NCBI GenBank assembly: GCA_020722825.1
Contig: DYKC01000001.1
Span: 1-36,972, forward strand
Length of the DNA stretch: 36,972 nt
Source of the DNA: Vermiphilus sp.
Lineage (GTDB): Bacteria > Ratteibacteria > UBA8468 > B48-G9 > JAFGKM01
Direction: 5' to 3'
Shown: positions 1-8,173 of the stretch, piece after piece
How positions within the stretch are numbered: position 1 is the first letter of the stretch
How the letters are laid out: each line of letters begins with the position of its first letter
Translations under genes and position numbers: made by a program
Notes under the pieces: model-generated
Seen by the model: the letters and a program-made list of their open reading frames with translations, nothing else
The model's database searches: none
Told to the model about the DNA's origin: nothing

Positions 1-66
1 TTCATATTCATAATACTTCAGTATAACTTTTTTGTTTTCAACTGACAAGTTTCAGTTTCTTCCCCC

Positions 67-87
67 ATTCCATGCCGGAGATGGAAT
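67..87. promoter_or_regulatory. Perfect inverted repeat upstream of UroD-family promoter
   Basis: ATTCCAT (67-73) and ATGGAAT (81-87) are perfect 7-base arms around a 7-base centre. They end 11 bases before the -35 box of the promoter at 99-127, a usual place for an operator bound by a dimeric regulator. A second, shorter inverted repeat (AACTGA 40-45, TCAGTT 52-57) lies further upstream. No T-run follows either, so neither looks like an intrinsic terminator. The operator role is inferred from position and symmetry. Confidence 0.4.
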
Positions 88-98
88 AGAGGATAAAT

Positions 99-127
99 TT
101 GACTTGGCGGAAACACGATATTAAAAT
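99..127 (+). promoter_or_regulatory. Sigma70-type promoter of UroD-family gene
   Basis: TTGACT (99-104) and TAAAAT (122-127) are each one base from consensus and are separated by exactly 17 bases. The expected transcription start is near 134, giving a leader of about 20 bases that holds the GGGGGAG ribosome site just before the ATG at 154. Confidence 0.75.
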
Positions 128-153
128 ACAAAGACTTGTAAAACGGGGGAGAA

Positions 154-1356
154 ATGAAAAAAAGCATAGTAGACGCATCAAAACATACAATGACAAGCAG
201 GGAAAGATTCAGAAGACAGATGCATTTTCAGAGCATAGACAGGGGAATCCACTGGGAATTTGGATACATAGCCGAAACCCTTGATAGATGGCACAAGGAA
301 GGATTGTCATCTACCATCGTAAGAGGTGAGGGCCGCTGTTCTGTGGAAGAATACTTTGGGGTTGAACCGTCTTTTTACGTGCCTGTTCACATGAGACTTC
401 TGCCAGGGTTTAGCGGTGAGGTGAAAATTCTGAAAGAGGAAAAAGGAAAAAGAATTGAACAATTACCGGACGGAACGATACAGGAAGTTCAGACTGAAGG
501 TACACATACCATCCCTCACTACATAAAAATGCCTGTAAGCAACTGGGATGACTGGAAGCGCTTTAAGGAACAACTAAATCCTGATACGCCGGGGCGTATT
601 CCCAACGACCTGAAGAGGCTGAATGAGGAACTAAGAAATTTCAACTATCCCGTAGGAATAGCGCTGGGTTCTTATTTCGGTATTCTGAGAAATTGGGTCG
701 GCTTTGAACAGATTTCATTGATGCTTTATGACCAGCCTGACCTGGTTGAGGATATGGTAGAGACCCTTACGGTTCTTTATGAGACCATTCTTACCAGAGT
801 ACTTCCAGAGATAGAGGTTGATTTCGCCGCAGGATGGGAGGACATATGCTTCCGTAACGGGCCTATGATAAGCCCTGCAATGTTCAGGAGAATAGTTGCA
901 CCCCGCCTGAAAAGGGTAACCACATTATTGCGCCAGCACGGAGTTGATATTATATGGACAGACTGTGACGGCAACATCAACGACCTTGTTCCCATATGGC
1001 TGGAATGCGGGGTAAACTGTATGTTTCCGATTGAGGTTCAAGCAGGTTCAGACCCTGTACAGTTGAGGAAAGAATACGGACACAACATACTCCTGCGCGG
1101 TGGAATTGCCAAGTACCAGCTGGCACTGGGAAAAGAAGCGATAATCAGAGAATTGAAACGGGTGGAGAAGGTTTTTGAGGATGGAGGATACATCCCTCAC
1201 GGAGACCATCGCATCCCGGACGATGTCCCTTATGAGAACTACAAATACTATCTCCGTGAAAAACTCTCTATGCTCGGCTGGCAGAAATATGACATTGAGA
1301 GAATTGAGGGTCTGCAGAAATCCGCAATTGTGGATAAGATAGAGATACCAGATTAA
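154..1356 (+). CDS. Uroporphyrinogen decarboxylase (UroD) family protein
   Basis: A 400-residue member of the broad UroD/MtaA/CmuA superfamily, a TIM-barrel family. The typical opening is visible at residues 13-28 (MTSRERFRRQMHFQSI), and the C-terminal half carries the family pattern of a GWED segment, a IIWTDCDG strand, FPIEVQAG, LLRGGIAK and a late IPHGDH segment. Members that stand alone outside heme operons, as here, are usually not heme enzymes but methyltransferase-like proteins acting with corrinoid or unknown substrates, so no substrate is assigned. The first ATG has GGGGGAG only two bases upstream. An internal ATG at 190 matches the usual family start better but lacks a ribosome site. 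No neighbour points to a pathway. Confidence 0.85.
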   Translation: MKKSIVDASKHTMTSRERFRRQMHFQSIDRGIHWEFGYIAETLDRWHKEGLSSTIVRGEGRCSVEEYFGVEPSFYVPVHMRLLPGFSGEVKILKEEKGKRIEQLPDGTIQEVQTEGTHTIPHYIKMPVSNWDDWKRFKEQLNPDTPGRIPNDLKRLNEELRNFNYPVGIALGSYFGILRNWVGFEQISLMLYDQPDLVEDMVETLTVLYETILTRVLPEIEVDFAAGWEDICFRNGPMISPAMFRRIVAPRLKRVTTLLRQHGVDIIWTDCDGNINDLVPIWLECGVNCMFPIEVQAGSDPVQLRKEYGHNILLRGGIAKYQLALGKEAIIRELKRVEKVFEDGGYIPHGDHRIPDDVPYENYKYYLREKLSMLGWQKYDIERIEGLQKSAIVDKIEIPD

Positions 1357-1673
1357 TTCTTTTTGACAGGGATAATTTACTATCTATTAAATTTTGGGTC
1401 GGTAATTCTTTGAACTTTGACGTGTTTCTTGGATCTGGACGTCATTTTGAGTTTTTCAATCAAAGTATCATACTCCTTCCTGTTAACAGGGATATCAACG
1501 GGTTTCTTTTTCTGTCCGGAAAGAATAGAGGCATTAATAAACTCGGTCAAGTCCAATTTCTTCTGGAAAAAGATTTCTTTTGTAGGATATCCCTATAGGA
1601 TACCTCACACCATTATCTTTTTCCAGACATTTTAAGACATTACCTTTGCCAAAGTTTAGTTATCTTGATATAA
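1357..1673. other. Non-coding gap with possible decayed gene
   Basis: This stretch between the UroD-family gene and the Lon-like protease promoter has no convincing plus-strand gene. The two short plus-strand open frames lack start signals. The only coding-like signal is a minus-strand open frame at 1380-1592, listed separately. No clear terminator hairpin follows the UroD-family gene. Confidence 0.5.
1380..1592 (-). pseudogene. Possible small ORF or 3' remnant of a decayed gene
   Basis: The minus strand is open from 1592 to a TAG at 1382-1380. From a TTG at 1556 it would encode 58 residues of balanced, hydrophilic composition (LDLTEFINASILSGQ, then KPVDIPVNRKEYDTLIEKL). There is no ATG and no good ribosome site. 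The neighbouring frame just upstream also looks coding (RYPIGISYKRNLFPEEIGLD) and runs into this one near 1550, as expected if a frameshift split an older gene. I do not recognise the family. It may instead be a real small protein with a TTG start, or chance. Confidence 0.3.
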
Positions 1674-1702
1674 TTGACATTCCTTTTCAAATTCTGTAAG
1701 AT
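1674..1702 (+). promoter_or_regulatory. Sigma70-type promoter of Lon-like protease gene
   Basis: A consensus TTGACA (1674-1679) is followed after 17 bases by TAAGAT (1697-1702, one mismatch). The expected transcript start is near 1709, leaving a leader of about 75 bases. I see no CIRCE-type inverted repeat nearby, so control by HrcA is not suggested. Confidence 0.75.
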
Positions 1703-1784
1703 AGATTATACAAATTTTGCAAAAAAATTTTCAACGCAGGATAACGCAGACCCCTCAAAAAACTTCCGGGGAAAGGACCTGTTT

Positions 1785-4208
1785 ATGAAAAAATACGAGA
1801 TTTCTCCAGAAAGATTGAAAAAGGAGTGTACACCTAAAGACTTTGAATTTAATACAACTGCAGATATTGTTCCGCTTGAAGGAATCATTGGACAGGAAAG
1901 GGCAAAAAAATCACTGGAATTCGGGCTGAGAATAAAAAGTAATGGATATAACATATTTGTCACTGGTATCTCTGGTACGGGCAGAACAACTTCCGTAGAA
2001 CAGACTGTAAGAAAGATAGCAAAGAGCCAGCCCATACCTGATGACTGGTGCTACCTGTATAATTTTTCAAACCCTGATACCCCGACCGCTCTGCGGTTGC
2101 CTAAGGGAAAAGCTGTCATCTTTAAAAAAGATATGAGCGCGCTTATCAATGAACTGCAAACAGAACTTCCCAAGAAACTTGAAAGCCAGTTATACGAGGA
2201 ACACAAAAACAAAATAATCAAGGAGTTTCAAAACAAACGCGATGAGCTTTTTGAAGAATTGGAAAATACTGCAAAAGTCTCAAACTTTCAGATTAAGAAA
2301 ACACCATCAGGAATAGTTATAATACCCACCATAGAAGGAAAACCTCTTGAGGATGAGGATATTGAAAAACTGACCGCAGAAGCCAAAGAGGATATAAAAA
2401 AGAAACAGGAAATCCTGTATGAGAAATTAAATCTTGTTTCAAGAGAGGTGCGTAAACTGGAAAAAACGGCGCAGCAGAAACTTTCCGAACTTGAAACCGA
2501 AACCGCTAAATACACCATAGAACCAAGGATTGAAGAACTAAAGGAAAAATACAAAACATTCCCGTCTGTACTAAAATACCTTGATGATGTGCAAAAAGAT
2601 ATGATTGACAACATAGATGACTTTAAAGAAAAAAAAGAGGTGGAAATACTTCCCGGGGTCAAACTTCCTGAGCGTCTATCTTCCCTTTTCAAGTACCAGG
2701 TCAATGTCTTTGTAGATAACTCAAAAACACAGGGCGCTCCTGTTATAAAAGAACCAAATCCGACCTCGTATAACCTCAGCGGAAAGATAGAATACAGACC
2801 TTATCAGTACGGAGCGATGATAACCGACTTCACCATGATAAAAGCCGGGGCATTACACAAAGCCAACGGGGGCTATTTAATATTACAGACACTGGATGTC
2901 CTCAAAAATTATTTCGCATGGGAAACACTTAAAAGAGCAATAAAAAACAAGGAAATTGTCATAGAAGACCTTAATGAACAATTCCGCCTCATCAATACCT
3001 CGACCCTCAAACCCGAACCCATACCTCTTGATGTGAAAATACTGCTTATAGGAAGTCCTTTCCTTTTCTATTTACTCTTTGACTATGATGAAGATTTCAG
3101 AAAACTATTCAAGGTAAGAGCAGATTTCAGTACTCTTATGGACAGAGACAGAAAAAGCATTTTGAACTATGCTGCTTTTATAAGTAAACTCTGTAAGGAA
3201 GAAGGACTTAAACAATTGGACAGAGAAGCCGTTTGCAGAATAATTGAGTTTGGTTCAAGGATTGCCTCTCACCAGAATAAACTGACGACAAGATTCATTG
3301 AAATAGCAGATATTATAAGGGAAGCCAATTTCTGGGCAATTTCAGAAAATTCTGAAACAGTGCAGAAAAAACATGTTGATATTGCCCTTGAAGAGAAAAT
3401 ATTCAGATCAAATCTTATTGAAAAACGGATTGAAGAACTTATCAGAGAAGGTACAATTATGGTTGATACCGAAGGTGAAACCGTCGGACAGGTCAACGGT
3501 CTTGCTGTCTTTACCCTCGGTGATTATTCTTTTGGAAAACCTTCAAGAATAACAGCAAGGGTTTATATAGGCAGAGGCGGAATGATAAACATAGAAAGAG
3601 AGGTAAAACTTTCGGGGGCAATACATAACAAGGGATTTTTAATTCTTACCGGATACATAGGAGAAAAATACGGGGATAATAAACCTTCTGTCTTCAGTGC
3701 CAGTATCTGTTTTGAACAGATGTATGAGGAAATTGATGGAGACAGTGCGTCCTCTACCGAATTATATGCCTTACTCTCAGCCCTTTCAGGACTCCCTGTA
3801 AAACAGGGGATAGCAGTAACAGGTTCTGTAAACCAGAAAGGTGAGGTTCAGGCAATAGGCGGAGTAAATGAAAAAATTGAGGGATTTTATTATACCTGCA
3901 AAGCAAAAAATATTACGGGTGAACAGGGTGTTATCATACCTGAAAGTAATCTCAAACACCTCATGTTGAAAGACGAGGTTATAGAAGCAGTGAAACAGGG
4001 TAAATTCCATATATGGGCGGTAAAAACCATAGATGAAGGAATAGAAATTCTAACAGGAACCCCTGCAGGCACAAAAGACGAAAAAGGGAATTATCCTGCC
4101 GGCACCGTAAACTACCTTGTTTCAAAAAAACTTGAAAAACTCACAAAAAACTACCTGAAATACCAGAAGATAACCGAATCCTCAAAAAGAAGAGAGAAAA
4201 AATCCTAA
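1785..4208 (+). CDS. Lon-like ATP-dependent serine protease (COG1067 type)
   Basis: A 807-residue protein with an N-terminal AAA+-like ATPase region and a C-terminal Lon protease domain. The P-loop is GISGTGRTT (61-69), with Arg where most P-loops have Lys; a GGYLIL strand (363-367) fits the Walker B area. Residues about 130-310 are rich in Lys and Glu and probably form the inserted coiled coil. The catalytic Ser is S654 in GDSASS and the catalytic Lys is K697 in GGVNEKIEG, 43 residues apart as in E. coli Lon (S679/K722). The start at 1785 has AAAGGA 7 bases upstream; a longer open frame begins inside the promoter and is discounted. It is a single-gene unit convergent with era. Confidence 0.92.
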   Translation: MKKYEISPERLKKECTPKDFEFNTTADIVPLEGIIGQERAKKSLEFGLRIKSNGYNIFVTGISGTGRTTSVEQTVRKIAKSQPIPDDWCYLYNFSNPDTPTALRLPKGKAVIFKKDMSALINELQTELPKKLESQLYEEHKNKIIKEFQNKRDELFEELENTAKVSNFQIKKTPSGIVIIPTIEGKPLEDEDIEKLTAEAKEDIKKKQEILYEKLNLVSREVRKLEKTAQQKLSELETETAKYTIEPRIEELKEKYKTFPSVLKYLDDVQKDMIDNIDDFKEKKEVEILPGVKLPERLSSLFKYQVNVFVDNSKTQGAPVIKEPNPTSYNLSGKIEYRPYQYGAMITDFTMIKAGALHKANGGYLILQTLDVLKNYFAWETLKRAIKNKEIVIEDLNEQFRLINTSTLKPEPIPLDVKILLIGSPFLFYLLFDYDEDFRKLFKVRADFSTLMDRDRKSILNYAAFISKLCKEEGLKQLDREAVCRIIEFGSRIASHQNKLTTRFIEIADIIREANFWAISENSETVQKKHVDIALEEKIFRSNLIEKRIEELIREGTIMVDTEGETVGQVNGLAVFTLGDYSFGKPSRITARVYIGRGGMINIEREVKLSGAIHNKGFLILTGYIGEKYGDNKPSVFSASICFEQMYEEIDGDSASSTELYALLSALSGLPVKQGIAVTGSVNQKGEVQAIGGVNEKIEGFYYTCKAKNITGEQGVIIPESNLKHLMLKDEVIEAVKQGKFHIWAVKTIDEGIEILTGTPAGTKDEKGNYPAGTVNYLVSKKLEKLTKNYLKYQKITESSKRREKKS

Positions 4209-4234
4209 CTTCCTATGTTTAAAAAACCGTCAGA

Positions 4235-5128
4235 TTAAATATTACCGTAGCCAAATCTGCGAAAGACCTCGGGTCGGTCTCTCCACTTTTTTACAACCTT
4301 CACCCATAACTCAAGATAAACCCTTTTCCCGACAACCGTTTCAATCTCTTCCCTTGCAAGTTTACCTATACTTTTCAGTTTTGTACCATCTTTGCCTATA
4401 ATAATACCCCTCAGATTTTCTCTATCAACTATAATACTGGCTTTTATGACCATCATATTCTTGTCTTTGTTTCCTGCAGTCATCGCATCAACCTCAACCG
4501 CTATAGTCTGAGGAACTTCCTGGTAGGTTTTATTAACCGCTTTTTCTCTGATTATTTCTGCAATGACGTATTCCAGCGGTAAGTTTGTCTTCATATCACC
4601 AGGAAACATCCTGTCTCCCTCAGGCAGATACTTAAAAATGCACTTCCTGAGAACCTCTATATTTTCTTTCCTGAAGGCAGATACGGGAACTATCTCGGCA
4701 AAATCATATTTTTCAGAGCTTTCTTTTATAATCGGCAGCAACGCTTCCTTATGAGGAAGAATATCCACCTTGTTAATCACAAGAAACATCTTTTTTTTAA
4801 ACTTTATCAGAAATTCCATTATTCTTTCATCTGTCTCTTTCCAGCCTCCAACAGCCTCTATCACAAATAAAACCAGATCGGCATCATCAACCGAACTGAA
4901 TATCGTCTTTAGCATGATTTTTCCAAGTTCATTACGGGATTTTTCAAAACCCGGCGTATCAAGAATGACAATCTGACCCTCGTCTGAGTTATACATCCCG
5001 AGTATTTTTATCCTTGTTATGGCAGGACGTGGAGATACAATTGAAACTTTGTAACCGAGCAAACTGTTTATAAGCGTGGATTTGCCAACATTAGGTCTAC
5101 CGACTATTGAAACAGCCCCTGATTTCAT
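4235..5128 (-). CDS. era: GTPase Era
   Basis: A 297-residue GTPase with the Era layout: a GTPase domain followed by a type II KH RNA-binding domain. Visible motifs are G1 GRPNVGKST (10-18), G3 DTPGF, G4 NKVD and a G5-like SAF. The KH part follows with IIIGKDGTKLKSIGKLAREE in the last third. Era binds the 3' end of 16S rRNA and helps 30S assembly. Its ATG overlaps the TGA of the oxidoreductase gene in an ATGA junction, so the two are probably translationally coupled, an unusual partnership. The 3' end is 26 bases from the convergent Lon-like gene. Confidence 0.96.
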   Translation of the reverse strand: MKSGAVSIVGRPNVGKSTLINSLLGYKVSIVSPRPAITRIKILGMYNSDEGQIVILDTPGFEKSRNELGKIMLKTIFSSVDDADLVLFVIEAVGGWKETDERIMEFLIKFKKKMFLVINKVDILPHKEALLPIIKESSEKYDFAEIVPVSAFRKENIEVLRKCIFKYLPEGDRMFPGDMKTNLPLEYVIAEIIREKAVNKTYQEVPQTIAVEVDAMTAGNKDKNMMVIKASIIVDRENLRGIIIGKDGTKLKSIGKLAREEIETVVGKRVYLELWVKVVKKWRDRPEVFRRFGYGNI

Positions 5129-6141
5129 AGAACGATTTCAATCCCTTTATCGGCAGATTCTTTTTCCTGAAGTGTAAGTTTTAGAGAATCTCTTGCCTCT
5201 TCAGGTGTAACTATAATGAAAGGCTTGTTGTGAGATATGTGGTCCACAAAATATCTTAATTCGTAAAAGTATCCTCCAAGGTCGCTTATATTCCCTCCAG
5301 CTCCGTCTATCTTTGTTTTTTCAAAAACAGGTCTGTCCACCTTGCCTGAAAACTCATAAACAACCAGCGATGGACTGTTTTTTGAATTAAAATCAACGAC
5401 TGCCTTTTCAAACTTGGCGATATAACTCATTTCAAAAGGAAATACTGCAGGATAGTCCCATCCGCCTTCTGCTGACACTACAAGGCCATTCTTAAAACTG
5501 AAGAGGGTGTATATGTGCGAATAGGGTATCTCCTTATTCATAGCTGTTTTTGAATATATCCTTTCAGGATTTTCACCTATCAGATACCTGATAAAATCTG
5601 TATCGTGTATGTGCAGGTCTATCAGAGCACCCCCTGATTTATCATCACTGAGCAGCCAGTCCTGCCATCCCCAGGTAGGCAGAGGCGAAAGTCGCCTGCA
5701 AGAAAAAGTTTTCAGTTCCCCATACTTTTTGCTGTCATATACCTCTTTCAAAAACCTGTACTCATCCCAGAACCTTATCACGTGGGCAACCATAAACCTT
5801 ACCCTGTTTTTTTTACAAGCGGTAATCATCTCATTCGCATCCTCCACCGTCAGGGCAATGGGTTTCTCACACAGAACATCTTTACCCATCTCAGCAGCCT
5901 TAATCACATATTCCTTATGTAGAAAAGTAGGTAAACAGATGTCAATAACAGTGATATCCTGCTTTTCAATCATTTGCTGGGGATCATAATACGGTATTGT
6001 TTTGAACTTTGCGGCCAGCGACTTTGCTTTTTCCCCGCGTATATCTGCAATCCCTGCAATTTTTGAATCAGGTAAAAGGTTGTAAACATTTGCATGCATA
6101 CTTCCCATAAATCCCGCACCTACTATTCCTACCTTAACCAT
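5125..6141 (-). CDS. Gfo/Idh/MocA family NAD(P)-dependent oxidoreductase
   Basis: A 338-residue protein with an N-terminal Rossmann fold (VGIVGAGFMG, 4-13), the family Lys in CEKPIA (K93) and the substrate-side segment GGALIDLHIHD (170-180) that holds the conserved Asp and His. Members oxidise or reduce sugars, inositols or related compounds; the substrate cannot be read from the sequence. AGGAGGA lies 7 bases before the ATG, a very strong ribosome site, and is part of a segment also found before yajC. It follows a 183-base gap containing hairpins and is coupled to era downstream. Confidence 0.92.
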   Translation of the reverse strand: MVKVGIVGAGFMGSMHANVYNLLPDSKIAGIADIRGEKAKSLAAKFKTIPYYDPQQMIEKQDITVIDICLPTFLHKEYVIKAAEMGKDVLCEKPIALTVEDANEMITACKKNRVRFMVAHVIRFWDEYRFLKEVYDSKKYGELKTFSCRRLSPLPTWGWQDWLLSDDKSGGALIDLHIHDTDFIRYLIGENPERIYSKTAMNKEIPYSHIYTLFSFKNGLVVSAEGGWDYPAVFPFEMSYIAKFEKAVVDFNSKNSPSLVVYEFSGKVDRPVFEKTKIDGAGGNISDLGGYFYELRYFVDHISHNKPFIIVTPEEARDSLKLTLQEKESADKGIEIVL

Positions 6142-6149
6142 TTTCTATT

Positions 6150-6169
6150 CCTCCTTTACCCCGAACTCC
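6150..6169 (-). repeat. Repeated Shine-Dalgarno-containing segment, copy 1
   Basis: On the minus strand this 20-base segment (GGAGTTCGGGGTAAAGGAGG) is nearly identical to one before yajC at 30818-30837 (GGAGTTCGGGTAAAGGGAGG). They differ only by two one-base shifts. In both places its last bases form the ribosome binding site of the next gene. Confidence 0.6.
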
Positions 6170-6180
6170 ACTGAAAAGCG

Positions 6181-6284
6181 TTATATAGGAACTTGCGTTC
6201 CCGGTATACGTTGATATACGGTAGATATACAAATCTATATCGCAGGTGAAGCCTGCTTATATCAGGGACGAAGTCCCCTTATAT
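6181..6284. repeat. Array of short hairpins separated by TTATAT
   Basis: Four small inverted repeats sit in a row: GGAAC/GTTCC (6188-6201), TAGAT/ATCTA (6222-6237), GCAGG/CCTGC (6242-6256) and GGGAC/GTCCC (6265-6277). The last two have loops TGAAG and GAA. The hexamer TTATAT occurs at 6181, 6257 and 6279, so the GGGAC unit is bracketed by TTATAT on both sides. The array fills most of the gap between the propeller protein gene and the oxidoreductase gene. It has no T-run, so it is more like a family of intergenic repeats than a terminator. Confidence 0.6.
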
Positions 6285-6324
6285 TCCTTTATGCTTTCAC
6301 AGTGAGAAACTATAATTTTGTTTG

Positions 6325-8172
6325 TTACTTCCAGACTATCCTGAAAACAAAAATATTTTTGCCTTCAACAGTACATATAAATCTGCCGTCAGCCAGAGCA
6401 TCCATAAAATTAATCTTGTCGCTCAGATTATATTCCCACAATTTTTTCTTGTTATAGGAGAGTAGATAAACATATTTCCCTTTTTGACCTGCCAGAAGTT
6501 CTATAATCCCGGGTTTGAAGGCCGAATATTGTATCTCCTGTCCTGCATTAAAACTCAACAGTTCATTACCGTTTGCATCAAAAACAAAGGTTTTCCCATC
6601 TTTGTTAACGGCGCATGTATAATTGTCTGATGATACCTTTACATCTATAATCTGGCTGCTCAGATTCTTTTTCCACAGGACGTTACCTTCATCAGAAAAA
6701 CACCAGTAAGCTCCATCTTCCATCCCTACAAAAACCCTGTGTGAATCTTCAGATATTTTTATTTTCGTAGCCCACTGAGGAACTGATTCCCTCCAGAAAA
6801 CTTCACCCCTGCGGTCTTTAAAAATAACCTCGTCGTTAATCCCTATTACTACAAACCTTCCATCTTTTGAAATATCCAGGTCTCTTCCGTAATTACCTAC
6901 CCTTTCGCTCCACCTGATACAACCTCTGTATTCTTCAGCAAAGGAAACCTTGCCGTCCAACGATAACCACGCATAATATTTCCCGCAGGGAGAAATTGCT
7001 ACCTTCAAGATTTTTTCAGACATATTAAATTTTTTCAATACAACTCCTTTACTGTTCAGAATGTATACCGTTCCACTTTCGCAACCGGCTATTATTCTTG
7101 TTCCCCCTGAAGAAATCTTTAAATCGTTTATCAGCCCGTCCGCTTCATACTCCCAGAGAAATTTATCCTCCGGTAAAAAAAGACTTTCGGGTATATCCTT
7201 TTCTTGAAATTGAAAGGTAAATCTGTCTATAAGATTTGAAAGATACATAAAGGATTGCGTTTTATATTCATAACTTTCAAACCAGATTTTTTTCATCGGA
7301 TCAAAAACATCAACATGAAAGATAAAATATTTGTCAATTAATGCCAGAGAAGGTCTGAGAATATAATCAGCGTTCAATATCCTGCCCACTACTGATAATT
7401 CTTCCACATACTTCAGTTCATCCCTTGTTAACATTTTCTCTTTAAGAACTCTATCAAAATCTCTTTGCTGTATCACTGTAAAACTATTCATCTTTTCGGC
7501 TCTTGCAGTGAAAGTTTTCTGGAAATCGCTTCTTACGAAATCCTGAACCCCACTGAAAAAAACATCAAGCAGCAAAATGTTTGGTTTCCTTAATTTTAAG
7601 TCTATATTTTTAATTTTGCTGTTAAGATATCCGGGAGAAAATTTTGTGCCGTGGAAATTCTTGGATTCTATAACGCTATATATGTTTTCATAAACTATTC
7701 TGGCTTCACGCAACCTGTTTTCATTCTGAAAGATTCCTGCCACTTTTGCCATATAGTCCGTATCAGGTACTATTGAAAGCAGAAGATACTTTTCGTAATA
7801 CTCCAGAGCCTCCTTAATCCTTTTATGTGAATATGCATAATCCCCTATAATCCTGCAGATATAGGCATCGGGAGTTGCATACTGAAGGAGCTCAAGGGTT
7901 TTTTTATTATTCTCAGGCCACTCTTTTGGCCAGCTGCCTGCCCTAAAGGGCTTTACCTCTTCAACCCTTTTTTCAGCCCTGCGTAAGAACAAATCTGTTT
8001 CTTTCAACCTGCCGGCATCATCTTCTTTATCAGCCCTTTCTATATATGCCCATACGTTACGATGGAAAACTGCAGATAGACCCCTGTTTTTTTCAAACCA
8101 TTCGCTACAGTAGGCATAGGTTATTGTAAAAAACAATAGGGGCAAAATTAACATCTTTTCTATCTGTACCAT
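6325..8172 (-). CDS. Secreted TPR / CsgG-like / beta-propeller protein
   Basis: A 615-residue exported protein. Residues 1-22 form a signal peptide ending near YAYC; the Cys does not sit in a classical lipobox. Residues about 100-168 look like TPR helices. Residues about 197-305 resemble the CsgG/FlgO fold: PNILLLDVFFSG, then FTVIQQRDFDRVLKEK and ILNADYIL, matching the family pattern of a strand, an R-x2-D-x-[VI]-LKE helix and an ADY strand. Residues about 338-614 are repeated WD40/PQQ-like blades. The ATG is one base beyond the stop of the HEAT protein gene, so the two are probably co-translated. The precise role is unknown; an envelope assembly or sensing role is a guess. Confidence 0.7.
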   Translation of the reverse strand: MVQIEKMLILPLLFFTITYAYCSEWFEKNRGLSAVFHRNVWAYIERADKEDDAGRLKETDLFLRRAEKRVEEVKPFRAGSWPKEWPENNKKTLELLQYATPDAYICRIIGDYAYSHKRIKEALEYYEKYLLLSIVPDTDYMAKVAGIFQNENRLREARIVYENIYSVIESKNFHGTKFSPGYLNSKIKNIDLKLRKPNILLLDVFFSGVQDFVRSDFQKTFTARAEKMNSFTVIQQRDFDRVLKEKMLTRDELKYVEELSVVGRILNADYILRPSLALIDKYFIFHVDVFDPMKKIWFESYEYKTQSFMYLSNLIDRFTFQFQEKDIPESLFLPEDKFLWEYEADGLINDLKISSGGTRIIAGCESGTVYILNSKGVVLKKFNMSEKILKVAISPCGKYYAWLSLDGKVSFAEEYRGCIRWSERVGNYGRDLDISKDGRFVVIGINDEVIFKDRRGEVFWRESVPQWATKIKISEDSHRVFVGMEDGAYWCFSDEGNVLWKKNLSSQIIDVKVSSDNYTCAVNKDGKTFVFDANGNELLSFNAGQEIQYSAFKPGIIELLAGQKGKYVYLLSYNKKKLWEYNLSDKINFMDALADGRFICTVEGKNIFVFRIVWK

Positions 8173-8173
8173 T

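Noticed and set aside
99..284. Open frame starting with TTG before the UroD-family gene
   Set aside because: Its start codon is the -35 box of a strong promoter and most of it overlaps the UroD-family frame.
1674..1784. 37-residue N-terminal extension of the Lon-like protease
   Set aside because: It begins inside the -35 box, while ATG 1785 has a well-spaced ribosome site and matches the family start.
6142..6324. Promoter for the oxidoreductase gene in the hairpin gap
   Set aside because: TATATA-like boxes exist, but no acceptable -35 lies at 16-18 bases.
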